DNA of 64,000 nt from an uncultured Ulvibacter sp. (GTDB lineage: Bacteria > Bacteroidota > Bacteroidia > Flavobacteriales > Flavobacteriaceae): contig CAJXZB010000006.1 in assembly GCA_913063405.1 (NCBI GenBank), forward strand, positions 62,001 through 126,000. Direction: 5' to 3'. Below are positions 1 to 9,635 of this stretch, piece by piece (positions within the stretch are counted from its first letter, which is position 1; each line of letters begins with the position of its first letter). Made by a program: the position numbers and the translations under genes. A model generated the notes under the pieces. That model was not told the DNA's origin. It did not search any database and was given only the letters and a program-made list of their open reading frames with translations.

Positions 1-931
1 TTACCTTGTTCCTGGAGGAATTATTATGTTCGTTCTTTTGGCTATGTCTGGAGTGCTTCATATGAACCATATTTTTGTCTGGAATGATGCTGAAGTAGTT
101 GCTCACGACAAATTATTACAGGGAAAAGCAGGATGGTTAAATGGTACTGCAATGTTAATTAGAGCCGCAATCTTCTTAGGGGGTTGGTTGTTGTATCGTC
201 ATTTTGCCGTTAAGTTTTCAAGAAATAGTGATAACGAAACAGATAACAGATGGTTTAAGAAAAGTTTCAAAATATCTGCAGGTTTCTTAGTATTCTTTAT
301 TTATACAGAATCGATGATGTCTTGGGATTGGTTGATGAGTTTTGATCCGCACTGGTTTAGTACTTTGTACGGATGGTATGTATTTGCAGGAATGATGGTT
401 TGCGCCATTACTACAATAGCCATAATTACAATCTATCTAAAATCTAAGGGATATCTCGAGTTTGTAAATGACAGCCATATTCATGATTTAGGAAAGTTTA
501 TGTTTGGGTTTAGTATTTTCTGGACCTACTTATGGTTCTCACAGTTTATGTTGATTTGGTATGCAAACATTCCAGAGGAGGTAACATACTTTGTAACAAG
601 AATAGAGCAATTTAAATTACCTTTCTTCGGAATGGTTGCAATGAACTTTATCTTCCCAGTGTTGTTGCTTATGAATAGTGATTACAAGCGAGTAAACTGG
701 TTTATTGTATTAACTGGAATTGTAATTCTTGCTGGACACTATATTGATATATTCGTTATGGTGATGCCTGGTACCGTAGGAAATTCTTGGTATATCGGAA
801 TACCAGAATTAGGAGCTCTTTGCTTTTTCTTTGGATTGTTTATTTATGTGGTGTTTACAGCACTCACGAAAGCACCATTATTGGTGAAAAACAATCCGTT
901 TGTTAAAGAGAGTAAGCAATATCATTATTAA
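1..931 (+). CDS. actF: Alternative complex III subunit ActF (5' truncated by window edge)
   Basis: Integral membrane subunit of alternative complex III, the menaquinol:cytochrome c oxidoreductase that replaces bc1 in many Bacteroidota. The reading frame is already open at base 2, so the true start lies upstream; 309 residues remain. Several hydrophobic helices are visible, with aromatic-rich NrfD/PsrC-type segments, for instance around the ESMMSWDWLMSFDPHW stretch. The protein ends in a short charged tail. It lies 25 nt upstream of coxB and then coxA, the order known for act-cox operons. In Flavobacterium johnsoniae this complex is physically joined to an aa3 oxidase (established knowledge). 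An internal ATG at 26 is not the start, because the sequence before it continues the same frame without a stop. Confidence 0.85.
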   Translation, partial: YLVPGGIIMFVLLAMSGVLHMNHIFVWNDAEVVAHDKLLQGKAGWLNGTAMLIRAAIFLGGWLLYRHFAVKFSRNSDNETDNRWFKKSFKISAGFLVFFIYTESMMSWDWLMSFDPHWFSTLYGWYVFAGMMVCAITTIAIITIYLKSKGYLEFVNDSHIHDLGKFMFGFSIFWTYLWFSQFMLIWYANIPEEVTYFVTRIEQFKLPFFGMVAMNFIFPVLLLMNSDYKRVNWFIVLTGIVILAGHYIDIFVMVMPGTVGNSWYIGIPELGALCFFFGLFIYVVFTALTKAPLLVKNNPFVKESKQYHY

Positions 932-956
932 TTAATTATTTAGAAGACAGATAACG

Positions 957-2018
957 ATGACCGCATTTTTAGTTGTATTAGTAATCATTCTATTTGGAGT
1001 TGCTCTTATGCAGTTGAATAAGATATTTTTAATGTCTAAATCAAAAGCCGACGAGACTGCCCAAATAGCTTCAGATAAGGACAATAGCATTAATGGATAT
1101 TTAATGTTAGGTTTTGCTTTTTTCACTTACTTCCTACTCATCTATTGTTTTTGGGAATGGGGTAATGTATTGTTGCCAGAAGCAGCATCGGAGCACGGTG
1201 CAGGAATTGATACCTTGATGTACGTTTCAATGGCACTTATTTTTGTTGTTGGCTTTTTCACACTTTGGTTGTTAGGTTGGTTCGCGTTTAAATACCGCGG
1301 AAAGAAGGGAAACAGAGCTTTGTTTTTTGCAGACAATGATAAATTAGAGTTCATTTGGACGATTATTCCCGTAATCGTTTTAGCGGGTCTTATTATCTAT
1401 GGATTGTTTACTTGGACAGATATTATGAATGTTGATACTGAAGATGATCCAATGGTAGTGGAGCTATATGCATATCAGTTTGATTGGAGAGCGCGTTATT
1501 CGGGTCCAGATAATACCCTTGGTGAAGCAAATGTTCGTTTAATCGAAGGTGTTAATCAGTTAGGTGTTGATGCTTCAGATCCTAATTCTCAGGATGATGT
1601 TGTTGTTAATGAATTACATTTACCACTAGGTAGAAAAGTGTTGTTCAAAATGCGGTCACAAGATGTATTGCACTCGGCGTATATGCCTCACTTTAGAGCA
1701 CAAATGAATTGTGTTCCTGGTATGATTACACAGTTCGCGTTTACACCATCAATTACCACAACAGATATGCGTTTTAATGACGACGTAGTTGGTAAGGTTG
1801 GAAGAATAAATAAAATTAGAAGAGATAAAAGTGTCGAATTATTGGCTAAGGGAGAAGAAGCTCTAGAACCATATGAGTTTGATTACGTACTTCTTTGTAA
1901 TAAAATTTGTGGAACAAACCACTACAACATGCAAATGAAGATTATTGTGGAGTCTCAAGAAGATTACGACGCTTGGATAGCAGCACAACCAACCTTTGCA
2001 GAAGTTATTAAAAAATAA
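957..2018 (+). CDS. coxB: Cytochrome c oxidase subunit II (CuA subunit)
   Basis: Receives electrons and passes them through the binuclear CuA centre to subunit I. The 353-residue protein has an N-terminal hydrophobic segment (about 3-26), two further helices (about 48-66 and 86-110), another at 134-153, then a periplasmic cupredoxin domain. CuA ligands are visible as H239, C314, C318, H322 and M325. The residue between the cysteines that is usually Glu (CSELC) is Lys here (CNKIC). A stretch of about 45 residues (roughly 262-306) lies between the two halves of the copper site and looks like an insertion relative to short CuA domains. No C-terminal cytochrome c domain is present. It sits between actF and coxA, probably in one transcript. 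Confidence 0.93.
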   Translation: MTAFLVVLVIILFGVALMQLNKIFLMSKSKADETAQIASDKDNSINGYLMLGFAFFTYFLLIYCFWEWGNVLLPEAASEHGAGIDTLMYVSMALIFVVGFFTLWLLGWFAFKYRGKKGNRALFFADNDKLEFIWTIIPVIVLAGLIIYGLFTWTDIMNVDTEDDPMVVELYAYQFDWRARYSGPDNTLGEANVRLIEGVNQLGVDASDPNSQDDVVVNELHLPLGRKVLFKMRSQDVLHSAYMPHFRAQMNCVPGMITQFAFTPSITTTDMRFNDDVVGKVGRINKIRRDKSVELLAKGEEALEPYEFDYVLLCNKICGTNHYNMQMKIIVESQEDYDAWIAAQPTFAEVIKK

Positions 2019-2036
2019 TAATATTAGTTGAAAGAT

Positions 2037-3860
2037 ATGTCAGCAAACGCACAAGACCACGCAGAAGATCACGATGATCACGGACATCACCATAAAGAGA
2101 CATTTGTAACAAAATACATCTTTAGTCAAGATCATAAAATGATTTCTAAGCAATACCTAATTACAGGTTTGTTTATGGGAATTATCGGTATTGCTATGTC
2201 CCTTCTTTTTAGAATGCAACTAGCTTGGCCTGATAAGACTTTTACAATTTATGAAATATTCCTAGGAAAATGGGGCGCAGATGGCGTTATGGACCCTAGT
2301 GTATACCTTGCATTGGTTACCATTCATGGAACTATAATGGTATTCTTTGTATTGACCGCCGGTTTAAGTGGTACCTTTAGTAACCTGCTTATTCCATTGC
2401 AAATTGGAGCGCGAGATATGGCATCCGGTTTTTTGAATATGATCTCTTATTGGTTGTTCTTTTTATCTAGTGTATTTATGGTATTGTCTCTATTTGTAGA
2501 GGCGGGACCTGCATCTGCTGGTTGGACAATCTACCCTCCGCTAAGTGCATTGCCTCAGGCAATTCCTGGATCTGGAGCAGGGATGACCTTGTGGTTGGTA
2601 TCTATGGCAATATTTATTGCATCATCATTGTTAGGAGCGTTGAATTATATTGTTACCGTTATAAATTTACGTACAAAAGGGATGTCAATGACTCGTCTTC
2701 CATTAACGATTTGGGCATTTTTTGTAACAGCCATTATTGGTGTGGTTTCCTTCCCAGTATTATTGTCTGCTGCCTTAATGCTTATTATGGACAGAAGTTT
2801 TGGAACTTCCTTCTTCCTTTCAGATATCTATATAGCTGGAGAGGTGCTTCACAATCAAGGAGGTTCTCCAGTATTGTTCGAACACTTGTTTTGGTTCCTA
2901 GGTCACCCCGAGGTATATATTGTTATTTTACCGGCGATGGGGCTAGTTTCCGAAATTATGGCAACCAATTCCCGAAAACCAATTTTTGGTTATCGAGCGA
3001 TGGTAGCTTCAATTTTGGCGATTGCATTCCTTTCAACTATTGTATGGGGTCACCATATGTTTATTTCAGGAATGAATCCTTTTTTAGGTTCAGTATTTAC
3101 ATTTACAACGCTTCTAATTGCAATTCCTTCAGCAGTAAAATCTTTTAACTGGATAACCACCTTGTGGAAAGGTAACCTCCAAATGAATACTGGGATGCTA
3201 TTCTCAATTGGATTTGTTTCTACCTTTATTACAGGAGGATTAACAGGAATTATTCTTGGAGATAGTGCGTTAGATATTAATGTTCACGATACTTACTTCG
3301 TAGTAGCTCACTTCCACTTGGTAATGGGTGTTTCTGCCTTGTATGGTTTATTTGCAGGAGTATATCATTGGTTCCCTAAAATGTTTGAAGGACGTATGTT
3401 GAATAAAAACTTAGGGTTTGTACATTTCTGGGTTACAGTAATTGGTGCTTATGGTGTGTTCTTCCCAATGCATTTTATTGGGATGGCTGGATTACCAAGA
3501 CGTTATTATACCAATACCAACTTCCCTTATTTTGATGATCTAGCGGATATAAATGTGATTATCACAATATTTGCTATTATCACAGCAGCAGGTCAGTTGG
3601 TGTTCTTGTATAACTTTATTAGCTCTATGTTCTACGGAAAAAAAGGACCAAAGAATCCTTGGGATTCAAATACGTTAGAGTGGACGGCAGAAGTGAAACA
3701 CATTCACGGAAACTGGGATGGTCCAATTCCTGAAGTACATCGCTGGTCTTATGACTATAGCAAATTAAATAAAGACGAAACTGATTATGTAATAGAGGGA
3801 CAAGATTATATACCGCAGCATGTTCCACTTCAGGATAATGAGGAAGAAATGAATCATTAA
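2037..3860 (+). CDS. coxA: Cytochrome c oxidase subunit I
   Basis: Catalytic subunit of the heme-copper oxidase, containing the low-spin heme and the heme/CuB site and pumping protons. The 607-residue protein shows about 12 transmembrane helices. Key residues: H290-E292-Y294 (HPEVY, CuB ligand, proton path and the His-Tyr crosslink), H339-H340 (CuB) and H417...H425-F-H427 (heme ligands). The N-terminus is unusually His/Asp-rich (residues 7-20), possibly cytoplasmic metal binding (inference). The ATG at 2037 is preferred over an in-frame TTG at 2028 because ATG is the common start and only three codons differ. It is the last gene of the act-cox operon, with a terminator 20 nt downstream. Confidence 0.96.
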   Translation: MSANAQDHAEDHDDHGHHHKETFVTKYIFSQDHKMISKQYLITGLFMGIIGIAMSLLFRMQLAWPDKTFTIYEIFLGKWGADGVMDPSVYLALVTIHGTIMVFFVLTAGLSGTFSNLLIPLQIGARDMASGFLNMISYWLFFLSSVFMVLSLFVEAGPASAGWTIYPPLSALPQAIPGSGAGMTLWLVSMAIFIASSLLGALNYIVTVINLRTKGMSMTRLPLTIWAFFVTAIIGVVSFPVLLSAALMLIMDRSFGTSFFLSDIYIAGEVLHNQGGSPVLFEHLFWFLGHPEVYIVILPAMGLVSEIMATNSRKPIFGYRAMVASILAIAFLSTIVWGHHMFISGMNPFLGSVFTFTTLLIAIPSAVKSFNWITTLWKGNLQMNTGMLFSIGFVSTFITGGLTGIILGDSALDINVHDTYFVVAHFHLVMGVSALYGLFAGVYHWFPKMFEGRMLNKNLGFVHFWVTVIGAYGVFFPMHFIGMAGLPRRYYTNTNFPYFDDLADINVIITIFAIITAAGQLVFLYNFISSMFYGKKGPKNPWDSNTLEWTAEVKHIHGNWDGPIPEVHRWSYDYSKLNKDETDYVIEGQDYIPQHVPLQDNEEEMNH

Positions 3861-3880
3861 TAGTTCTGAAAAAAAATTAG

Positions 3881-3922
3881 AAACTCTCCTTTGCATTGTG
3901 TTTCGGAGGGTTTTTTGTTTTT
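3881..3922 (+). terminator. Rho-independent terminator after coxA
   Basis: Stem AAACTCTCC (3881-3889) pairs with GGAGGGTTT (from 3905) with one G-T wobble, followed by a T-rich tract to 3922. It lies between coxA and the convergent DUF5916 gene. Confidence 0.75.
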
Positions 3923-3940
3923 ACTACTTCCGAAGAGAAG

Positions 3941-6121
3941 CTAGAGATACAACCAATATGTCATTTTTAGATTTATAGAACGGAAACGAGGGGCAAACAC
4001 ATCACTGGTAAAGTAGTTGTCGTTGTAGACAAGGAATAGATCAGAAAGAGGTGCAAAACGCCATTGAAGCCTCGAATTAATTCCGAAGTTATCCTCCTGC
4101 GAACTATATTGAATGAAAGTTGCCCAGAATATGGATTTACTAAAAGTGATATCTACCCTTGGGCCTATTAACCATAGATCATTATTGGAATACGGCTGGG
4201 GTAATTCGATGTGGTCATAGCGCGCTCGTACAGAAAACAGAAGCTTGGGTTGTATGCGTAATGTCAGTTCACTCGAAACCGTATAAATTTCCCCATTGAA
4301 AAATTGGCCAGCGACCGGTTTAATTCTGTAAAAAAATGGCTTTCTCGTATTAGATTGATATTCTAGTTCCAAAGACGAGTAGCTGTAATCAGTATCCGCG
4401 GGAAGCGGAATACCATCTGACAATGAAGCGTCAAATTCATCAAACAAATAAGTATACCTATTGAATAGAGTAGCAGTTAAGCGACCGGTATTTTTTAATT
4501 CTGAATTCCATCGTGTTATAATGGTATAATCTGCCAATTTAAAATCTTGTTTGGGACGCCAAACTGAAATAGGCGTAATGCTAAATGTATGTCTATTGAT
4601 GAACCCTTTTTTTGGAAAGAGCAGGTATTCGATTTGAGGATCGATTTTGAAAATGTCCGTTCTTCGAATAAAACCTAGATCTGAACTAAAATTCTCTCCA
4701 ACAAATAACCCACTTGCTCTAGCTCGCCAACTACCTCGATTATAATTTAGACTTGCTCCACTCGAATAGTCATCTGAGTCTACATTGGGTGAAAACGACT
4801 TGTGGCCATAGAATTTTCCGTTCCAGCTATTATCGGCGTTTGCTAGGTTGTAATCCAAACCAATAACTCTATTGTATTCTTCATTTTCGGAAATATAATC
4901 CTTACTCGATGTATTTTGTCTATTGATAAAAACAGCACTTATATTTGAACGACTAAATAACCTATGTTGAAAGGCCACCACTGTATTATTGTTACTGCCA
5001 ATTTCATTATCATTGTCTGAAGCCGTTTGCATATTTAAAACCCCAACCCTAAAATCATTGGTAAGTTTTCCACTAAGTCGAAAACCTCCAATAATATCAT
5101 TTTGAATACTGTTATCCGCAGTGTCTTTGGCAATCCCAATACGTCTTGAGAAAAAAGGATTAGCATCTCTAGAATTTCCGAAATCAGCAAAAAGATCGCT
5201 ATTTTCAATAAAGAACTGGCGTCTCTCGGGTAGATTAACTTCAAAGCGAGTTAGATTGGTTACTTGTTGATCGACCTCTACTTGGGAAAAGTCAGGGTTT
5301 ATTGTAAGATCCAGATTCAAACTATTTCCAATGGTGAATTTCGCATCTCCTCCAACTTTAAATTCGGAGAAGTCATCCTCCTCACTTCCTATTAAGCCAT
5401 TTATATATGGAATAATGGAAATAGGACTCTTGGAATTTCCCAATGGTTTTTCAAAGACCATTTCTCCCATATACCCAAGATTAAAAATAAACTGGTTCTG
5501 TGGAATCTGAATCCAAGTGGATCGCTCGTTACTTTGGGTATCGAACATATAGGAATTAAATCGCCATTTCGTTTCTCCTGCTCGAAATTTGAAAGCAGAT
5601 AAAGGGATTGCCCATTCGCATATGTAATAGCCGTCATATTGTTTCGTCTCACCAACCCATTTGGTATCCCAGCTTGTTGTAAAACCCCTTAGGCTTTTTC
5701 CTCCTCCCGAAACTAGAGCTTCACGACGCACTCCAGATGGGTTTGTTCCGAAGAGAAAAGCATTTGCTCCATCATTGAACGTGTCGAACATAAGGGTGAT
5801 ATTATCGCTACCTCCTGCTCGAAAATCCCTTCTTAAAGAAGGAATTACGTAATCATCACCACTAGAATACACCTTAATTCCAACATATAGTTTTCTATCA
5901 TTATAAAGCATTGAAATCTCTGTCTGATTCTTGGCTTGGATAGTATCTGTTGGGAAGTATTGCCAGAATTCGGATGCCGGAGTCGTAGCTTGCCAAGCTG
6001 CTTCGTTAAGGACAGCGTCGATCGTTATTGTTTCGGAAATGTATTTTACGTCAACACGCTTTTGGGCAATGGAAGAAAAGGAGATACTGATAACAATGCA
6101 ATAGAATAGTCTTTTAGTCAT
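3941..6121 (-). CDS. DUF5916 / CBM9-like outer membrane protein
   Basis: A 726-residue secreted protein starting with a signal peptide (about 1-19, ending ...SIAQ). Residues about 25-210 resemble the carbohydrate-binding family 9-like fold found at the start of DUF5916 proteins (ITIDAVLNEAAW motif). The rest is rich in alternating hydrophobic/aromatic strands and ends YWLYL, consistent with an outer-membrane beta-barrel. DUF5916 proteins are common in Bacteroidota and have no firmly established function; a surface role is inferred. It stands alone on the reverse strand between two forward operons, divergent from ruvB by 94 nt. The ATG at 6121 gives a proper signal peptide. Confidence 0.8.
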   Translation of the reverse strand: MTKRLFYCIVISISFSSIAQKRVDVKYISETITIDAVLNEAAWQATTPASEFWQYFPTDTIQAKNQTEISMLYNDRKLYVGIKVYSSGDDYVIPSLRRDFRAGGSDNITLMFDTFNDGANAFLFGTNPSGVRREALVSGGGKSLRGFTTSWDTKWVGETKQYDGYYICEWAIPLSAFKFRAGETKWRFNSYMFDTQSNERSTWIQIPQNQFIFNLGYMGEMVFEKPLGNSKSPISIIPYINGLIGSEEDDFSEFKVGGDAKFTIGNSLNLDLTINPDFSQVEVDQQVTNLTRFEVNLPERRQFFIENSDLFADFGNSRDANPFFSRRIGIAKDTADNSIQNDIIGGFRLSGKLTNDFRVGVLNMQTASDNDNEIGSNNNTVVAFQHRLFSRSNISAVFINRQNTSSKDYISENEEYNRVIGLDYNLANADNSWNGKFYGHKSFSPNVDSDDYSSGASLNYNRGSWRARASGLFVGENFSSDLGFIRRTDIFKIDPQIEYLLFPKKGFINRHTFSITPISVWRPKQDFKLADYTIITRWNSELKNTGRLTATLFNRYTYLFDEFDASLSDGIPLPADTDYSYSSLELEYQSNTRKPFFYRIKPVAGQFFNGEIYTVSSELTLRIQPKLLFSVRARYDHIELPQPYSNNDLWLIGPRVDITFSKSIFWATFIQYSSQEDNFGINSRLQWRFAPLSDLFLVYNDNYFTSDVFAPRFRSINLKMTYWLYL

Positions 6122-6203
6122 ACGTTAATGGATGGTCTTGCTAATTTAATTAAATGGATTTTAAACATCTACAAATTTTAAAATTTAGTAGGCGAACACT
6201 TTG

Positions 6204-6211
6204 TATATTTG
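6204..6211 (+). promoter_or_regulatory. Bacteroidota -7 promoter box before ruvB
   Basis: TATATTTG matches the TAnnTTTG -7 consensus of the Bacteroidota primary sigma factor. The box ends only 4 nt before the ruvB ATG at 6216, so transcription should start at or next to the start codon. No clear -33 TTG at the ideal distance is visible. Confidence 0.55.
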
Positions 6212-6215
6212 TGAT

Positions 6216-7238
6216 ATGAATGAAAACCTCGATCCAACAGGGGAAGATTTATCTCCTCAAGAACTTGAAATAGAGAAGAAGTTACGTCCGCTCACTTTTG
6301 AAGATTTCACAGGACAGGATCAAGCGTTAGAAAACCTACAGATTTTTGTTCAGGCGGCAAAACTTCGAGATGAAGCTTTAGATCATACCCTGTTTCACGG
6401 GCCCCCTGGTCTTGGAAAAACAACACTTGCCCATATTTTAGCCAATGAGCTCGAGGTGGGAATAAAGGTTACTTCGGGCCCCGTTTTAGATAAACCTGGA
6501 GATTTGGCGGGATTGCTTACCAATCTTGACGAACGAGATGTTTTATTTATAGACGAAATTCATAGATTGAGTCCTATCGTAGAAGAGTATTTGTATTCTG
6601 CTATGGAGGATTATAAGATTGATATTATGATCGAATCTGGACCTAACGCCAGATCGGTAGAGATTAATTTATCGCCTTTTACTTTGGTTGGAGCCACTAC
6701 CAGATCTGGTTTATTGACGGCACCAATGCGTGCCCGATTTGGAATTTCTTCTAGACTACAGTATTATTCTACAGAATTACTCACTACAATTGTGCAACGA
6801 AGTGCAACTATATTACATGTTCCAATTTCCATGGAAGCAGCTATTGAAATTGCAGGGCGAAGCCGTGGGACTCCTCGTATAGCAAATGCACTTTTAAGAA
6901 GAGTTCGCGATTTTGCGCAGATTAAAGGAGACGGGAATATTGATATTAAGATTGCAAAGTTTGCTCTTAAGGCATTGAATGTAGATGCTCATGGTTTAGA
7001 TGAAATGGATAATAAGATTCTCACTACTATTATTGAAAAGTTTAAAGGAGGCCCAGTTGGATTATCAACCATTGCAACTGCTGTTTCTGAAAGCTCTGAA
7101 ACTATAGAAGAAGTGTATGAACCTTTTTTGATACAGCAAGGGTTTATTATGAGAACTCCTAGAGGACGAGAAGTAACCGAAGCAGCCTACAAGCATCTTG
7201 GCAAATTTAAGGGGCCAACCCAAGGGGGATTATTTTAA
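6216..7238 (+). CDS. ruvB: Holliday junction branch migration ATPase RuvB
   Basis: Hexameric AAA+ motor that, with RuvA, drives Holliday junction migration during recombination repair. The 340-residue length is typical. Walker [10 protein letters not shown] spans residues 62-70, Walker B is LFIDEIHRL, sensor region [10 protein letters not shown], then a C-terminal winged helix ([10 protein letters not shown]...). The ATG at 6216 is chosen over an upstream in-frame TTG at 6201, because that TTG lies inside the promoter box and adds a non-conserved leader. The cytochrome P450 start codon follows the stop by one base, implying cotranscription. Its partner ruvA is 5.7 kb away in a different operon. 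Confidence 0.97.
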   Translation: MNENLDPTGEDLSPQELEIEKKLRPLTFEDFTGQDQALENLQIFVQAAKLRDEALDHTLFHGPPGLGKTTLAHILANELEVGIKVTSGPVLDKPGDLAGLLTNLDERDVLFIDEIHRLSPIVEEYLYSAMEDYKIDIMIESGPNARSVEINLSPFTLVGATTRSGLLTAPMRARFGISSRLQYYSTELLTTIVQRSATILHVPISMEAAIEIAGRSRGTPRIANALLRRVRDFAQIKGDGNIDIKIAKFALKALNVDAHGLDEMDNKILTTIIEKFKGGPVGLSTIATAVSESSETIEEVYEPFLIQQGFIMRTPRGREVTEAAYKHLGKFKGPTQGGLF

Positions 7239-7239
7239 G

Positions 7240-8592
7240 ATGCCAGCCAAAAAAAAATATAACTATCCAAAGTCACTTCCCCTGTTGAAGTTCTTTTGGC
7301 TTTCTGAAGCCATCCGTAAAAACCCTATTCCTTTTCATAATAGTTTTTTCTCAACATATGGAGATACCTTTTCGGTTAAGATTGGATTCAAGCGGCGTCT
7401 TTTGCTTTCTAGGGATAAAGACTTGACAAAGCATATTCTTCAAGGAAATCATAAGAACTATTATAAATCCAAAATTCAGACTCGGTATTTGTCCAAATAT
7501 TTGGGAAATGGATTGTTGACTGCCAATGGTGATTTCTGGTTAAAACAGCGAAGGTTGATTCAACCTGCGTTTCATAAGGAGAAAATGCAACAGCTTATTG
7601 GCTTGATGGAGAAAACCATAGTCACTGAATTAAAGGAGATTCCTTTAGGAAAACCTGTTCCCGTTTTCGAAGTGATGAATCAATTGGCATTTAAGGTAGT
7701 TGGAACATCTTTGTTTCATGTGTCTGCTTCGGAAGAGTTACTTAAACGGCTTCAGTATATCATTCAAGAAGTACAGGAATTCTTAGTAAAGGAAATTCGT
7801 TTGCCACATAAAGGTTGGTGGTTTAAATTAAGAGGAGAAATAAAAAAGCATAAAAACCTTTCGGAAGAAAGTAGAACTATTATTAAGAACATTATTGAAG
7901 CCCGAAAAAGTTCTAATGAGACCCATGGTGATCTCTTGGATATGTTGTTGGCCACTAGATATGAAGATACTAGTGAGGCGATGAGTACTAAACAACTTAT
8001 AGATGAAATAACCATTCTTTTTGTCGCTGGCCATGAAACTACAGCCAATGCCTTGACTTTTACAACCTTTTTACTGGCTAAACATCCCAATGTTTGTGAT
8101 AAGATACTTGAGGAGATAGTCCAAGTTGAGAGCGAGACGGTAATAGTTTCTGAACAGCTTTCTAAGTTACAATATACCCGAGCTTGTATAGATGAGTCCA
8201 TGCGATTATATCCTCCAGCTTGGATTACAGATCGGGAAAATTTGGAGGATGATACAATTGGAGATTTTCATCTCAGAAAAAATACATTGATAGGTGTCTC
8301 ATTTTATGAGTTACATCGAAATCCTGCATATTGGGAACGCCCTAATGAGTTTGATCCAGAGCGATTTCTTGGTGAGAATAAAAAGAAAACAGCAGGTGTT
8401 TATTATCCCTTTGGTGCTGGTCCAAGAATGTGTATTGGATTAGGTTTTGCAATTTATGAGATGGTCTTAGCGATTTCTTATATTGTAAAGAACTATAAGC
8501 TTTCAACTTCTCAAGACATAATAGAATTGAACCCTTTGATTACATTAAAGCCTATCGGGGTAGAAGTGAAGTTTGAAGAACGTTTGGTATAA
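7240..8592 (+). CDS. Cytochrome P450
   Basis: Heme-thiolate monooxygenase of 450 residues; substrate unknown. Hallmarks: I-helix A263-G-H-E-T-T268 (oxygen activation), K-helix E319-S-M-R322, and the heme loop FGAGPRMCIG with cysteine ligand C398. No N-terminal anchor or fused reductase is present, so a soluble enzyme using separate redox partners is expected. The ATG at 7240 begins one base after the ruvB stop; longer versions would run back into ruvB. queG follows after 14 nt. The gene is thus embedded in a housekeeping operon with no obvious metabolic neighbour. The family has broad specificity for fatty acids, terpenoids and steroids, so no substrate is assigned. Confidence 0.93.
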   Translation: MPAKKKYNYPKSLPLLKFFWLSEAIRKNPIPFHNSFFSTYGDTFSVKIGFKRRLLLSRDKDLTKHILQGNHKNYYKSKIQTRYLSKYLGNGLLTANGDFWLKQRRLIQPAFHKEKMQQLIGLMEKTIVTELKEIPLGKPVPVFEVMNQLAFKVVGTSLFHVSASEELLKRLQYIIQEVQEFLVKEIRLPHKGWWFKLRGEIKKHKNLSEESRTIIKNIIEARKSSNETHGDLLDMLLATRYEDTSEAMSTKQLIDEITILFVAGHETTANALTFTTFLLAKHPNVCDKILEEIVQVESETVIVSEQLSKLQYTRACIDESMRLYPPAWITDRENLEDDTIGDFHLRKNTLIGVSFYELHRNPAYWERPNEFDPERFLGENKKKTAGVYYPFGAGPRMCIGLGFAIYEMVLAISYIVKNYKLSTSQDIIELNPLITLKPIGVEVKFEERLV

Positions 8593-8606
8593 CATCAACC
8601 CATTAG

Positions 8607-9539
8607 GTGAATCTAGAACAGAATTATACAGATCTAATCAAGTCTGAAGCCAAACGCCTCGGTTTCCTTTCCTGCGGTATAAGCAAAGCAGAATTCTTAG
8701 AAGAAGAAGCTCCTCGATTGGAACGTTGGCTGAATCAAAATATGCAGGGCGAAATGAATTATATGGAAAATCATTTCGACAAACGTCTCGACCCTACCAA
8801 ACTAGTGCCAGATGCCAAGAGTGTTGTTTCATTGCTCCTTAACTATTTTCCTTCTGAAGAACAGAATTCAGACAGTTATAAGATCTCCAAATACGCTTAT
8901 GGAACAGATTATCATTTTGTAATCAAAGACAAACTAAAGCACTTACTTCATTTTATAGAGGAAGAGATTGGCGAAGTTCACGGTCGTGCCTTTGTTGATT
9001 CCGCTCCTGTTTTAGATAAAGCTTGGGCAGCAAAAAGTGGTCTTGGGTGGGTTGGAAAACACAGTAACCTGTTAACGCAGCAAGTAGGTTCATTTTATTT
9101 TATAGCTGAGTTAGTTATCGACCTGGATTTGGAATACGATACTCCAGTAACCGATCATTGTGGCTCTTGCACGGCCTGTATAGATGCTTGCCCAACTCAG
9201 GCCATTGTTGAACCATATAAGGTAGATGGGAGCAAGTGTATTTCTTATTTTACCATTGAACTTAAGAATGAAATTCCATCAAATATGCAAGGACAATTTG
9301 ATGATTGGATGTTTGGTTGTGATGTATGTCAGGACGTTTGCCCTTGGAATCGTTTTAGCAAGTCTCATAAAGAGCCATTGTTTAACCCCAACCCAGAACT
9401 TTTGTCAATGTCTAAAAAAGATTGGGAAGAGATTACCGAAAGTGTTTTTCAAAGTCTATTTAGGAAGAGTCCAGTCAAGCGAACTAAGTTTTCAGGATTA
9501 AAGCGCAATATTGATTTTTTAAATCGACTAGATGACTAG
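8607..9539 (+). CDS. queG: Epoxyqueuosine reductase QueG
   Basis: Catalyses the final step of queuosine biosynthesis, reducing epoxyqueuosine to queuosine in the anticodon of GUN-type tRNAs, using cobalamin and two [4Fe-4S] clusters. The 310-residue protein carries both cluster motifs ([12 protein letters not shown] and [11 protein letters not shown]) after the N-terminal cobalamin-binding domain. The start is GTG at 8607, 14 nt after the P450 stop; the following residues ([19 protein letters not shown]) match the usual QueG N-terminus, which supports it. Likely third gene of the ruvB-P450-queG operon. Confidence 0.95.
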   Translation: MNLEQNYTDLIKSEAKRLGFLSCGISKAEFLEEEAPRLERWLNQNMQGEMNYMENHFDKRLDPTKLVPDAKSVVSLLLNYFPSEEQNSDSYKISKYAYGTDYHFVIKDKLKHLLHFIEEEIGEVHGRAFVDSAPVLDKAWAAKSGLGWVGKHSNLLTQQVGSFYFIAELVIDLDLEYDTPVTDHCGSCTACIDACPTQAIVEPYKVDGSKCISYFTIELKNEIPSNMQGQFDDWMFGCDVCQDVCPWNRFSKSHKEPLFNPNPELLSMSKKDWEEITESVFQSLFRKSPVKRTKFSGLKRNIDFLNRLDD

Positions 9540-9635
9540 CAATGAAAATTTTGGTTTAGTCATGTTTATAATATGATTTAGTAATCTGTATTTTTTTTCG
9601 CGACCAAGATTGAGAATTGTAATAAACTTGTTATT

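Noticed and set aside
2522-3148. Long forward open frame inside coxA
   Set aside because: It overlaps coxA in another frame, has a biased, low-complexity composition and no domain; coxA is certain.
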